NCBI GenBank assembly: GCA_036583965.1
Contig: JAZBQD010000001.1
Coordinates: forward strand, 13,541,392-13,605,391
Source: Prunella strophiata
Taxonomy: Eukaryota > Chordata > Aves > Passeriformes > Prunellidae
DNA: 64,000 nt
Reading direction: 5' to 3'
Shown here: piece after piece, positions 1 to 11,880 of the stretch
Layout of the letters: each line of letters starts with the position of its first letter
Position numbering within the stretch: position 1 is the first letter of the stretch
Notes under the pieces: generated by a model
Told to the model about the DNA's origin: nothing
Seen by the model: the letters and a program-made list of their open reading frames with translations, nothing else
Databases searched by the model: none
Position numbers and translations under genes: made by a program

Positions 1-3000
1 AGAAGGAAGCGTACCCTGACACTTGCTTTTCTATATGAAGTGGGAAAGAAGACTTAATTTATAGGGCTGTCACTTTCCTCCCGCCCCCTTTGGTATCAGT
101 GTAAAGACTGGCTGTGAAGAATACTGTTTGCTGTTATTTCACTATATAATCTTGGTACAGGACATCTCATTTCATTCCCTGTAAAACACCCCTTATAAGC
201 AGGGATTCCATTTATTAAATATGCTGACATACATAGCTGGAAGGTGTTCTAATATCTAACTAATAGCAATACATTGGTGAGACTGTGTCTTAGAGAAGTC
301 AAGTTCTTTCTGTCTTCGGGAAATTTCTTTTTATAGGTTAAATATCAATAGCTGTCTAACTCAAAATTGTGTTCAAATTCAGTTTTTCTCTCTGGAGTAC
401 TGCAATTAAGCTGCAGAATTTACATCTCTTTTAAACATTTAATAATAGGTCACTCATTCCTAAATAAACAAAAAGTAAATGCAGTAACTTGTTAGCCTGG
501 GAAGTTAAGGAGTAGTTGAAGTCAGACTTGTTGGCTGAAGTGATGTACACAGTGCAGAGAAAGAGCCACTTTACTGATATTTGGTGGATATTGCAGCAGT
601 AAGATTATAATCTACCTATAAAGCTAATACAAGGCAAATAGAATGCATCTTTTTTTTTGCCTATGACCTTGATAATAAGGTTTTAAAGTTGGCCATTTGT
701 TGCGTGTGTGTATTGGATGTTTGGGGCTTGTGCTGCTGCGGAACAATGGGCTAATTTCGGAGAGTGATGAGAGGAGGCCCAAGTGAATCTTCTTTGTGTA
801 TGTGGATCTGCAGAGCTCTTCTTTCCTGGCTATAAAGAGATTACTTGTATCCTTTGTCTTGGTGCCACTTATAACAGACCCAGACAGTGCCAGGACCAAA
901 GCAAATGGTAATTTCTTCAATTTCCAAGCTTGTTGTGAATGAGTATATTCTCTGAGTTGTTACTGGGCCCCTATCCCGTCCTTACAGGAATTAATCTTAC
1001 TTATCTTTTAAAACATCTAGGCTTCTTTACCTTGGTTGTGTTTGTCAAGTGAGGAAGCACCGTGGTAACGTTTTCCTTTCTGGTAGAAAGTTAATAATCC
1101 ATCCCCACCTAGAGGAAGTTCTGTCTGAATGTTGGAAGGGCTCCTCGTCTGAGCTGAGCTAACACAGTGTTTAATTGAAGTGCTGTTAGGGGCTTTGGTG
1201 AAATCAGAATAGATTTCTCATTAACTCCTCTATGTTTTTTCATGCTTAGCTTTAGGAATGACAGTGACACTTGCATTATGATTTTTCTCACGGGAGTAAC
1301 CTGTTGGAGAGCTATTTTTTACTGAGGACACTTTTCATAGCAGTGTCTTTGACAGCTCATCTTTAATCTTTATTCTTGGAAGCAGAGTATACTCTGCACT
1401 GAAAATAAGCACTCTAAGATTTAAAGCTTTTCAAGCCCTGCAAGTTGGGGATGGAGTGAAATATGTTAAACGTGTCTTACACTGCTGCAAGCATCAGCTC
1501 GGAGCAGTTATAGTGTGAATCCTGAGAATTCAGATGGGTGTGGAATGGGTGATGAGCTCCGCGTGTTTCCACCTGGAGAGCTGGAAAAAGAATTTTACTC
1601 TGCCTGATGGCTGGGTGATTGAAAACCTTGCGATCTCTGTGGCAACTGATGCTCTGCCTTATTGCCGTGGAACATTTGCGTTTTGTTTCTGTTTGGCTGC
1701 GAAGTACCCTATGTGCTTTTACCTATGTACTTTTATCCTTAAGTAGCCACGGCTGGACTTCTCAGCGGTGGTTTGTCAGGGTTCTGTCCGGTGTACATCA
1801 CTTCTGCTTCTGTCATTAAGGATTATCATGAAGATAGTTTCAGAATGGCAAAGACTGAAAAGTGTGTTAGGCTATTAGAACTGCATTAACAGCCAGTCGG
1901 AGGTTGTAGATACGATCTGTAGAAATGTTAATAAAACCTTGTGTATTACTCTAAACATTTACAGGGTTTCCAAGTCGCAGCTCTTTGAAGTGCCTGCCTG
2001 TGTCCCTGTTACCCACGATGTAAATTGAACTTCTAATGACCTAAATTGGACATGTGTAAAATCCTGTCACTACAGTATTTGGAAAAAAAACCAGATTTTC
2101 AAGGGTAGGCTTAAAACACTTGAAAATAGGATTCTCTTTTTTCATGTAAGCGAGGTATGGTTGTTTTTGCTCTCTGGGAATGAGTGACTTGCATTAGCAA
2201 GTACCAGGAACATTGTGGTAAGAGGAGAAGTGCTCTGCCTGAGGGTGTCTTGGGACCATTAATTCTTTGGTGAGAGATGTGTAGTATTTTTGGCTTTGCT
2301 TTATTTCTCTTCTAAACTGAGAAACAGCAACACAGCAGAGAGACATCAAAAATAATTGATCAATCTTCGTAAGCAGGTGTCAAAATTAATTGACAATACT
2401 ATGGTAACCTTGCCTTTTCCCTGTAGGAGAACTACTGAGTAAGTAAACTGCTTTGCAAATGTTGCTCAGCACTGGATGAAAGAAAGGTGGTGGTGGTGGG
2501 GGAAATAGGCCAAGCAACCGTCTAGCACCATTTTGCCATTTTGTTTCTCTTATTTACCAGGTTTTGAATTTACTCTTGTTATTGTGAAGCCTGTGGTAAA
2601 TCATGTAAAAATGCAGATGTTGCCATTCTTACTGCAGGGCATTCACAATCCTGTCAGTCACTATTCAGAAAGATTTAGGCCTCGTGTCTGCCTGGTGGTA
2701 AATTATTTTACTCTGTCCAGATTGGATATCTGAATGCAGCTCTAACTTTCTGACTTACTTTCATCTTTCAAACTTTTTTTTTTCCTTCCATCCCTTCACC
2801 TCTACTCCAAAATAATGCAAAACTTTTTTTTTTAACCAGAATAAAAAGGGAAATTTAGTTATAAAAAGAGAGGGGAAAGGAATTTTGCCAGGTGAAAGAT
2901 AGGAAAGCCAGTGGGTGAGCAAGTTCTGTTTTTATAGCAGGGAGCTGCAAGCAGCACAGTTCCCAAGATACAAATTAAACCACAAGCATTAAAGGGCAGT

Positions 3001-4889
3001 GTACAGTTTTGTTTTGCAAGGTTGATTTATTAAAGAAGTGATGTTTTTAATGCTACATCTGCCATTCTTTGTTCCCCTCCTCTGTGCCTTTGAATTTGTT
3101 GGTCAGTTGTACTTTTCCTGATGGTACAAGTTTGGGCAGAAGGGAGAGGGAAGGGCTGCCTAAATCAGTTATGTTACAAGACTCCAGGGAATTCAGGGAC
3201 ACAAACATTATGAATGGCCCAACTGCAGTGAAAACTGCTGTCACAGCTACCATGTAGTTAGATGTCAAAGTCAATAGTCTTGAGATGCAGCAGTGCAGGG
3301 AAACAGGTTTCATTAGTTTTGCTGTTCACAGAATGATTTCTTAGAAGAAAAAAATGTTCTTCCAGGTTGGAGCAAAAAGTTTCCCTTTTTTCCAAAAAGT
3401 GCTCTGCTTTGCATTTTCTTGAATGCTTGTAGAAGAGCATTCAAGAAAACTTTGTGCATGGAATTTATCTTCCTCTAAAGTTTTTGAGGACTAGAAATAC
3501 CCACTGTAATATGCTGCCTTTGAAAAATGAGGTTGTGTCTTCAGAGGTTTATGGGTTTTTTTTGATAGCCATGAGTGTGATGTGTAATCAAGCAAAACAG
3601 GACAGGTGGGCACCTTTGAGGACCTACACTTCAGTTAATCTGCTTTACATAGTCCTAGATATGCAGTTGTTATGGAGAGAGTAAGAGCAAATGGATTTGT
3701 TTGATTATTAAACCTTGCCTCCAGATATTCTTCTTGTACTTCTAAATTACCTCCTGCATGCTCTCCTTAATTTCTAGAGCTCCTATAAAAGATTCTGAAT
3801 TCTTCAAGGACAGAACAATTTCTAAGTACAAGTACATTCACAACTGAAATGTTTGAAGGGTATCAAATTTTGTTGTTCCAGGCAAAATCCTTATTTCTGT
3901 CTAAAACTCTGAATTCTGCTGTCTGCAGAATGACTCATGCAAAGAAAGTGTCCTTAAACTGAAGACTGTCAATGAGTGATAATGTTGTGTAAGAAGAGAT
4001 CTTAAGAAAAGAAGTTAGCTTTAGCTGCAGCCAGTTGAAGTTCAGAGTGCTGTGAAAGGGGGTGAGCTTATCCTTCACGCTTCTCTTTGATTACATCTTG
4101 CTGGTTCTTATGTAAGCATTAATATTCCTGCTGAGAGTTGAAAAGTATCAACAGGAACAGATCTCCCCACCTCCCAGCCAGTTTTTTTTTAAGCTAGCTC
4201 AGTTTCCTCAAGTTACTTCACTTACATAAGGCTCCTGCAGATCCAAAGGAGTTGGCAGCATCAGCAGGTGTAGATAGGAGAAAAAACTTGTTACTTGTAG
4301 AATTAGACCTAGTTTTCCAAAACTTAAATATAAAACAATATCACCATTAAAGTGCAACTTCTGTTTCACAGGGTGAAATCCCTGAGTCATGCTATAAGTT
4401 GCAGCACTGTCTTTGTCATCAGAGTGGGCTGTATCTAATCCAAGAAATAATTACTCTTATTGACATCAGTGCAATTGAGTGTGAGATTTTGCACCTGCAA
4501 ATTGCCTTTTTACAACTCAGCATGTGAATGGTAATAAAATTAAACCCCTGGAAAAGCATCATTGATTATGATTTTAGTCTTATCAAGTGGTCTTTATTTA
4601 AGTTAGTTATGGTGCTCTAAAAAACTATTTCAATGTGATTTATTCTCTCCGTATTAAAATTAAAAAATGCAATTATAACTTATAAATATATTTTTTATTT
4701 CTAAAGAACAATTTTTTTGTCAGTCTTGTTTTGAATGTAGAAACATGAGCCATAAAACCATATTAAATGCCTCCTGAGCTAAGCAGTCTGCACTGAAAAG
4801 AGCTTTTTGAACAGAAAACAGTCTTTTTGCAAACTTAAAAATTAATTTTGTTGTGATGTATTTTTTTGACTGCTTAATACTTGCTATAT
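1..4889 (+). other. ATRNL1 intron 1, first part in window
   Basis: AT-rich sequence with no exon, RNA gene or clear mobile element that I could recognise. Short open frames here have no coding character. The one clear structure is a hairpin at 3414-3449, listed separately. Confidence 0.7.
3414..3449. repeat. Perfect 14-bp inverted repeat (hairpin)
   Basis: The left arm (3414-3427, ttttcttgaatgct) is the exact reverse complement of the right arm (3436-3449), with an 8-base loop between. Too short for a typical pre-miRNA, and pairing does not extend cleanly outward. Confidence 0.85.
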
Positions 4890-4985
4890 GAAATCTTTTA
4901 GATGGGAAAAGACCCTTAAAATCACAGAGTCCAGCCACTGTGCTAACACTACCAATTTCATCAGTAACCACTTCAATGTTTTTTA
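4890..4985 (-). mobile_element. CR1 LINE 3'-end fragment, antisense
   Basis: The + strand text gatgggaaaagaccct, then cacagagtccagccac, then aacactaccaatttcatcag, follows the reverse complement of the common avian CR1 3' end (ggaaaagacctttaagatc...gtccaacc...aacactacca). The element is therefore on the minus strand. It is diverged and 5'-truncated; the exact right edge is uncertain. Confidence 0.7.
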
Positions 4986-5887
4986 AGGGTTTTATAGAGA
5001 AGGCCAGAAATGAGCTCTGATTACTTATTACCTCTTGCCTTTTGCAGGCTTTAGGGTCACTCTGAATTACTTCCTGTGTGAGTTGAACATATGCTTTAGA
5101 AAGCATCTGCACATATCTGAAAACACTTCCACTAACTCAAAACCCCTTATAGACTTTCAGACCTTTCATTGGTTAGTTTTCCTCACTGTGTTCTATAACC
5201 AGAAAACAAATGCAGGAATTACTGCATTTGCAATTACTGCTGACAGATCTAATCTACCTTATTTTTTGTCTCTTTTAGTTACCCTGTTTTCTCATGTTTT
5301 GAGCCAGGTCTTGATTGTAGAATCTTTAGTAGGAGAGGTCTCTGCTCCCTGTGCAAGTGGAGATGTGGCCACCTTTTCCTCACTGAGAATGGAAAGTTCC
5401 TTGAGTTGTCTCAGCATAAAACAAACTATTCCTTCCTTGACTTCTATCTTGGTTTAAAGCCTCCCCTATTTTATCAGTGTTCTTGAGCTATGAGTGCCAG
5501 AACTGGATGCTTTTGGTAATGGTCCTGCTGGTGGAGTGTAGATGCAGAGTAGCTTCTCCCCTGCTGCCTGGGGTCCTGCTGTGCACCTGCAGCCAGTGTT
5601 CTCAGCTTAGCACTCTGATTTTCTACCTCCAAATCCTCTTGGAGCTGCTGCATCCTCAGTCCTGAGGCCCTGCTTTTCTCAAACCAGTCTGTGAACTGAA
5701 CACATCCTCCGCTGGCTGAAGTGACAGGTAGCTGTGGGGCTACAAACACGTTTGGGATGGAGCTATGCCCTTCTAAAAACACTCCTCTTCCCCCAAAGCA
5801 GTAGGTAATTAATGATGTATAATGTCCCTTCCTCTGTGTAAATCTGCAGCCATCCATAGGGGTGAAAACAAATGCAAGTCAGGCAAG
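4986..5887 (+). other. ATRNL1 intron 1 segment between CR1 piece and tandem repeat
   Basis: Intronic sequence. The right half (about 5340-5870) is more GC-rich than its surroundings and contains the antisense open frame listed separately. Nothing else recognised. Confidence 0.6.
5474..5857 (-). other. Antisense open frame of 127 codons, possibly coding relic
   Basis: Minus-strand ATG-to-stop frame of 127 codons inside intron 1. Its middle part (ASGLRMQQLQEDLEVENQSA region) looks like a short coiled coil. It lies to the right of an antisense CR1 3' end, so one possibility is a decayed CR1 ORF1-like segment of the same insertion, but I do not recognise it with confidence. No splice or promoter evidence supports an active gene. 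Confidence 0.25.
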
Positions 5888-6057
5888 GGCTGGTGGATTC
5901 TGAAGCCTGGTTTGTTTGCAGGGCTGGTGGATTCTGAAGCCTGGTTTGTTTGCAGGGCTGGTGGATTCTGAAGCCTGGTTTGTTTGCAGGGCTGGTGGAT
6001 TCTGAAGCCTGGTTTGTTTGCAGGGCTGGTGGATTCTGAAGCCTGGTTTGTTTGCAG
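5888..6057. repeat. Minisatellite, 5 identical copies of a 34-bp unit
   Basis: Five head-to-tail copies starting at 5888, 5922, 5956, 5990 and 6024, with no mismatch between copies. The unit begins ggctggtggattctgaagcc and ends tttgtttgcag. Exact identity implies recent expansion or homogenisation, so copy number is probably variable. Each unit ends in a pyrimidine/G tract plus cag that resembles a weak splice acceptor. Confidence 0.97.
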
Positions 6058-8713
6058 GCTAAGCAGTTTGTTACTTAGGCAAAGCAGTGTGGGAACAGAT
6101 GGTTGATGACCCTGCCAGCCCTTCAGACAGCATCAAGGGCTGGTTGCCATTGCTATGGGTGGGTAAAAAGCTCAGTTATATCAATGCATGCTTCAGTCTA
6201 TCCATAAAGAATATGTATATAGCTGTACAGGTTATAGCATTTAATACTCTTAGTATGTTATAAATTTAATTTGGCAAATAAATATAGTCTCACACTGTGT
6301 TTCTCTTATTCCTTTAGTCAAGGGGAAGGCATGATGATCATGTTTTGGAAGGCATTACCACAGTTCATGTCATCTCTTTAAAATGAGTACGAGTAGTTTT
6401 TGAGAACTCAGTCTATCACACTGCAATAGAAATTTATTTAATTGTATCAAAATATAGGCAGAAAAAGTAGGAGGTAAATATTAGATATTACAGGAATACC
6501 CTTGGGATATTCCAACACATCCTAAAAAATACTGGAGAAAAAAGACCTTATTTTGAAACATTACTATATAGACAACAAAAATGCATTGGAAAACTTATGC
6601 AGTACTGAAGAATAATTATCTGTCAGTGTCTATGAAATTTGTTATTAGCTATATAGTCTAAGCCTGGAAAACATGCTACAAAATTCATGTAAGGAGAAAT
6701 AAATGATGATACCTGAAAACATGAGCACTCCAGTGAATTGCAGCTGCTAACAGTAATAAAAGTAAACCAATAAACTATAAGCAAAGTAGATGTTTTAACG
6801 TGAGGTGAGTGAGCAGTGGGAAATTTTCATACCAATTTATAGGTTGTCCTCTAAATCTTAAAAACCTAATGAGTGGAAAAAGTGTTGCATTGATTCAAGA
6901 ACTCTGTGAGGATCAAGACCTTACTGAGAAATGATGGAAGCTCAACACTGTTTGTTACTTAGTGTTCATTCCCTAGGTGCAAGACCTGCATTTGACTTCG
7001 AAGTTTGCTCCATAGAGAAAAATCTCAATTTTTTTAGACCTCTAAAAATAATTTAGCCACCAGCTATAGAATATTCCAGGGTAAACATCTTAAACTCTGT
7101 TAATGCAAAAACATTAAAAAAAAATAAATTCCATGAGACAATCTCTTCCAAAATTTAAAGCTTATGTTACTCATCTGTAAGGAAGTGGATTCTAGGATCT
7201 GTTTGAATCAGTATTTTTATATTTCTTAGCTAAGGATGAAAATGGGCTGCTTTCATCTCTGATGGCAAGATATCTACTCTGTTCATGTTAGTGGCATTTA
7301 AAAACAACCTAGCTGTAGAATATTTCCAAATTTTAAGCAGCACATATCTGATAACCTTGAATTGGGCAGGGAGTTTTGAATCCAGGGTATTCTAGGATTA
7401 CCTGGCAACAAAACAAGTACTAAATTACTTAAAGATTGGATGCAGACACATAAAATTACAGACACTCAATGTCTGCATTTTCTTATGGATTTTTCCATAA
7501 TTTATGTGCTTCAGTATTTCATCTGTAAAAAGGAAATAACACTTCCTGTAAGCTTAAAGACTTGAGGTGACCCATGAGGCACAGCTAATAAACTAGATAA
7601 AATTTTAGAGATCGCATTTGTTCCTAGAATGTGATAAACATCAGGGCATGAAGTACTGTTGTCCAAATTATGCTGTGTATCTCAAACAGATGAGTAAAAT
7701 CACTTCCTCATTAGGTCAGATAAAGCAAAACCTTGCAGTCTGTGTTATTGCAGAATAATATTCTCATATTATAGACTCACTGGAAAAAAATTGTACATTG
7801 GCTGTCACTTACAAGATTTGGTTTCAGAAGTAAGACCCCCAAAGACCTAACCCCCAAGCCTGGATTAAATATTACAAACAAAATATTGCAAAATGCTGCA
7901 GTACTTAATGGGTATTTTGAAGAAGTTACTGCTTTACTTGTAGGAATACAGTGTTCTGTATTAGTCAGTGCATTCCTATGCCAGTATCAAACAATCACAC
8001 ATTCCTAATTTGTAGGTTGATGGCATTGATGTTACTACAGAATTGTGACTCTAAATTCAGTCTTTAAATGTAGATTTTTATTATAGACATGTACTTTTAT
8101 GCATAGATTTTTGTTCCCATGTGTTTGAATTTTCTGCCACTTCTCTGTTACCTTGAAGGTTGATAATGTGCCTTCTATGAAAAAATGGTTCATGGTGAGT
8201 ATGTCATGTAACTGCTGGGATGCAGGAGCTGGGACTGTAAACAAACAGCAGTGTCACAAAAAGACCAGATTTTAGCTCTGTCTGTTACCAGTTGTGGCAG
8301 TATAATATGAGCAGCAGTGATTTTGGTCAGAAGCTTGGGAGGAGATCTGGGGTTAGTAATGTCTTTAAATATTCTGGTGAGCTTTGCAGAAACTTTGTTC
8401 AAGGTGCAAGCAAACCACAAGAAGACAAATGGGCTTCTTTCATTGCCACCCACAGTCCTGGGACAAAGATAAATTAGTCAGGAAAGTATCTTTCTAATCA
8501 TGCTGCAGTTTAAAGTACTTTCCTCCTTGTAATAGGATAGAAGTGACTAAAATATGGTGAGCTTAATTTTCTTGTTAATTAATCTCAGTTTTAGAAACTC
8601 AAGAAGACTTGGATACATTCTGACTTCTATAAAGGAATATTTTGATAATTTCAGCTCTATTAGTAAAACTGAAATGATAATTAATCCAGCTGTAGGGTAA
8701 TTTGCACCTTCAA

Positions 8714-8717
<4 letters not shown>

Positions 8718-8743
<26 letters not shown>
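8718..8743. repeat. Poly-T run, 26 bases
   Basis: Uninterrupted T26. No recognisable retroposed body is joined to it, so I cannot say whether it was once a poly-A tail of an antisense insertion. Confidence 0.95.
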
Positions 8744-8745
<2 letters not shown>

Positions 8746-9814
8746 TAATCTATAGAGTAAGAGTGTGTGTATGTAAAGGTATGTATTTCTCACAAGGAAA
8801 ACCCAAACCCACAGTTCACAGTTATGTTTGTGTGTGCAAGCCCACTTGATGAAGATGCTTTGGAGGACTCTTGCTAATCAAATGTTGATGTGCTACATTC
8901 AGGGTGTCCCAAAGCAGGTGTGGGGAGAGGGAAATGAACTTCATGGGAAGAGTCCCAGAGCTGCTGTAATGAAGCTGGGTGCATTTGTGCTTCTCTCATT
9001 GTCAGCAGATCTGTTTTGTGTCATGAATCTTCTCCAAGAGGTAACTGAAACCAAAACGTTGGACAGGAGCTGGAAGGTAATCCTGAAAAATGAAAAATAC
9101 TGAACAAACAAATGGCTGCTTTTGAAAACATGGGGATTTGCACTTGTGTGCACAGCTGTACTATCATATTAAGATGATTTTTTAGAAAATATTTTTGCAG
9201 ATGTTTTCTAAACCCTAATGCTGATATAAGTATTAAAATCAGAATATGTGTATTTAAAATCCACACCCTGTTCCCCCTCACCACCCCAGTCATTTTAGTG
9301 CTGCAGTACTTTGTAGGAGCAAGCATCTATTTCAAACTAAAAATGGCACAATTTTTCTAGAGTTTTAAACTTCTAAAGTGCTTGGACTATTTTAGCTTTC
9401 ACAGAGCTAAAACCCCCAATCTGTATTCAAGGAAGGACTTACCTCCACTCATCTGTATCATATTCTACCTGGATATCTTATTTAAGCACTGGGTAGCTAC
9501 TTGTCACAATGGCCTTGGTAGATAGACACTTATTTTTTTGAGCTGTTTTACATGTAGGAAAACCTGAAGTTGTGTGATTGTCTAAGGTAAAATAACAAAT
9601 AAGTGGCTGAATTGAAATGGAAGTTTAGGAATAAATAAAAGTTTCTGTAAGTCTGTATCAGTCCTCAATTTGGGAAGACTGAGCTGTCTTCAGTTTGTAC
9701 AGGTTTTTTTCCCTGCAAATATAAAATATAGTTTGAAGTTCTTTGTTTTCTCAGAGACTTCTACTGTGTAGCATAATTGGATGCAAGAGAGAATATGAAG
9801 TTTATTATTCATAT

Positions 9815-9834
9815 TATATATATATATATATATA
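9815..9834. repeat. (TA)10 microsatellite
   Basis: Twenty bases of pure TA dinucleotide, followed by tacatacatag. Confidence 0.95.
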
Positions 9835-11654
9835 CATACATAGTTATAATATATATTATTCATAGCTGAGGCATTTTGTGATGGTATTTTGCACTGTTTC
9901 AAAAAAATACTGTATGTCATACAATAAGTATATAGGGGAGCCTCTGTTAATGCAGGTATAAATGTCAGTATAGGTTAGAGGTTGATCTTGAAAAGGTGGA
10001 CCCAGGACATGAAAGATGGAATGAGTTGGTAGCTGATCTCTGGTTTTTGGTTTTTAAAGAGGGTGGAGACAGGGAACAAGCTAAGCCACAGCTTAATATA
10101 TTAACTTTACGAAAGGTTTTCATAAACAGCAATGTTGCTGGATAATTTTATTTTCAATTTTACATACATCCTTGAAGTGTACTTACTGTATTTGGGCTTT
10201 GTAGGCATTTGGAAATCTGTTCTCTAACATAAAACTCTGAAGTGACAGACTGTATGCAGAATATTCCTTTAAAGTTGGATGTGGGCTTTCCAATTTAGAT
10301 TGGCTGCATTTCTAAGTAGCAATTGGACTGAAAAGCAGAGCCAGTGCATGTTAGCTTCTCTTAGTATGATGAAAGCTTGCAATGCTACACTGAAATGGAA
10401 TTTGAGAACATCTTCCTCTGACTTTTTCCTTTGAGTTGCTGTAAGAGTTTTGAGGTCAAGCTCAATAAAGATCTTAAAAAGCTCTACCTGTTATTAATAA
10501 AACCCCCTGTGGCTGATCAGCTCTTTTTCACACATCACCTGTAGCTCTTCAGTCACTATTTTTTAATCATCCTGATAAATGAGTTCTTTTATTTCCATCT
10601 GCTAATGAAAAGCAAAGCAGATGAAGAACACACTTAACCTTAGTCCTCACTATTAAGTACAGAAATTGAGCTTTAGTCTGGTTTTCTGATGATCCAGGAG
10701 AGCACTGTGCAATGTGTGATATTCTAGTTTATGTTGTAACTTTGCAATCTACAGCTTTCCTTATTGTCTTTATGTTAGTCATTGGATTTGGATAAAAATT
10801 ATTGTGCTTCAAAGCTGGGAGAATGCCAAAAATAAATATGCAAATTTTGGTGAGTATGGGCATAGTCACACATGATCTTTAGTGGAAGAAATATTCTTTT
10901 ATGTTCTCATAATTATGCCATTGCAGGCCCAGACTTCAGTGTATCATATCTCTTATTCTGGGGCTACTTGAAAGCATACTTTCTAAAATAAAACAATATT
11001 ATTTGATGAAGGAAATTTGTAGGCATCCTCTGTTTAGAAGTCTACAGTTTTTTAAGTAGCAGCAACTTTTGGGGTTTTCATCTCTATTAAGACATTTTTT
11101 CCTTTTTTGTTTGTTTTTAACAGACCAGAAGTACTGAGGAAGCTGGCTAAGTTGATTTCACACTATAAGATAGGATATTTGCAAACTCAGGAAGTCTGTG
11201 TATTCTGGTCATGTAGTTTAAATGATAGGATGCCTTTATTTTGTGTGTTACTGCTTTTAAGAGTTACTTTGATTACTCTTGTTGAATTCTCTGTTCTTTG
11301 CACATTACATTCTTCTTGGTAGGATGTACTTGCTTTATAGTTAAGGTTTGTCTAGTCTAAAAGATCTTGTCATTGCTTCCACAGGAAAGTGGAAAACACT
11401 GTAAAAAATCTCTATGGAAATGCCTGGGAGCCTGCAAACCATGGTTTGAAGGGAATTATGACCTGAGGTTTAGCAGGTTTATGTGTGGGGCTGCTGCAGT
11501 GCAGGAAAAACTGCATTTACTGCTCAAAACACACAGGCATGAAGTGGTTCTTTTTCTGCATGTGCTCAACAGCATAAGATGGTGATATAGTTTGGGGCAT
11601 TGATTTCAGTGGTAACCTGGGTTACAGGCTGCATAAATCTGGCCTGCTTCTTGC

Positions 11655-11880
11655 TACTGGACCTTAAAGATCATCTTGTTCTGCCATGGGCAGAGATATT
11701 TCCCACTAGGCCAGGCTTACTCAGAGCTCCATCCTAACTCAGGGATGGGGAGTCCACAACTTCTCTTGGCAACAATTGTCTGTGCATAAGACTATGAAAA
11801 GGATTTTTGTTTTCCCTAATGTTGAATTATACTTAGTCTCAATTTGCCTGTGTAGTTCTTCAGGGTTTTGTTTGCATGTC
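11655..11880 (-). mobile_element. CR1 LINE 3'-end fragment, antisense
   Basis: The + strand shows ggaccttaaagatcatctt, then tgccatgggcagagatattt, then cagggatggggagtccacaa and cttctcttggcaac. This is the reverse complement of the CR1 region encoding the end of ORF2 (the block before WLPREVVE) plus the 3' tail. The following ggatttttgttttccctaat and ttagtctcaatttgcc fit the next CR1 block. Diverged and truncated. Confidence 0.8.

Larger units (their letters stand above)
6058..11654 (+). other. ATRNL1 intron 1, AT-rich segment
   Basis: No exon or RNA gene recognised. Contains a 26-T run (8718-8743), a (TA)10 tract (9815-9834) and long A/T-rich stretches. Open frames in this part are short and show no domain. 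Confidence 0.65.
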
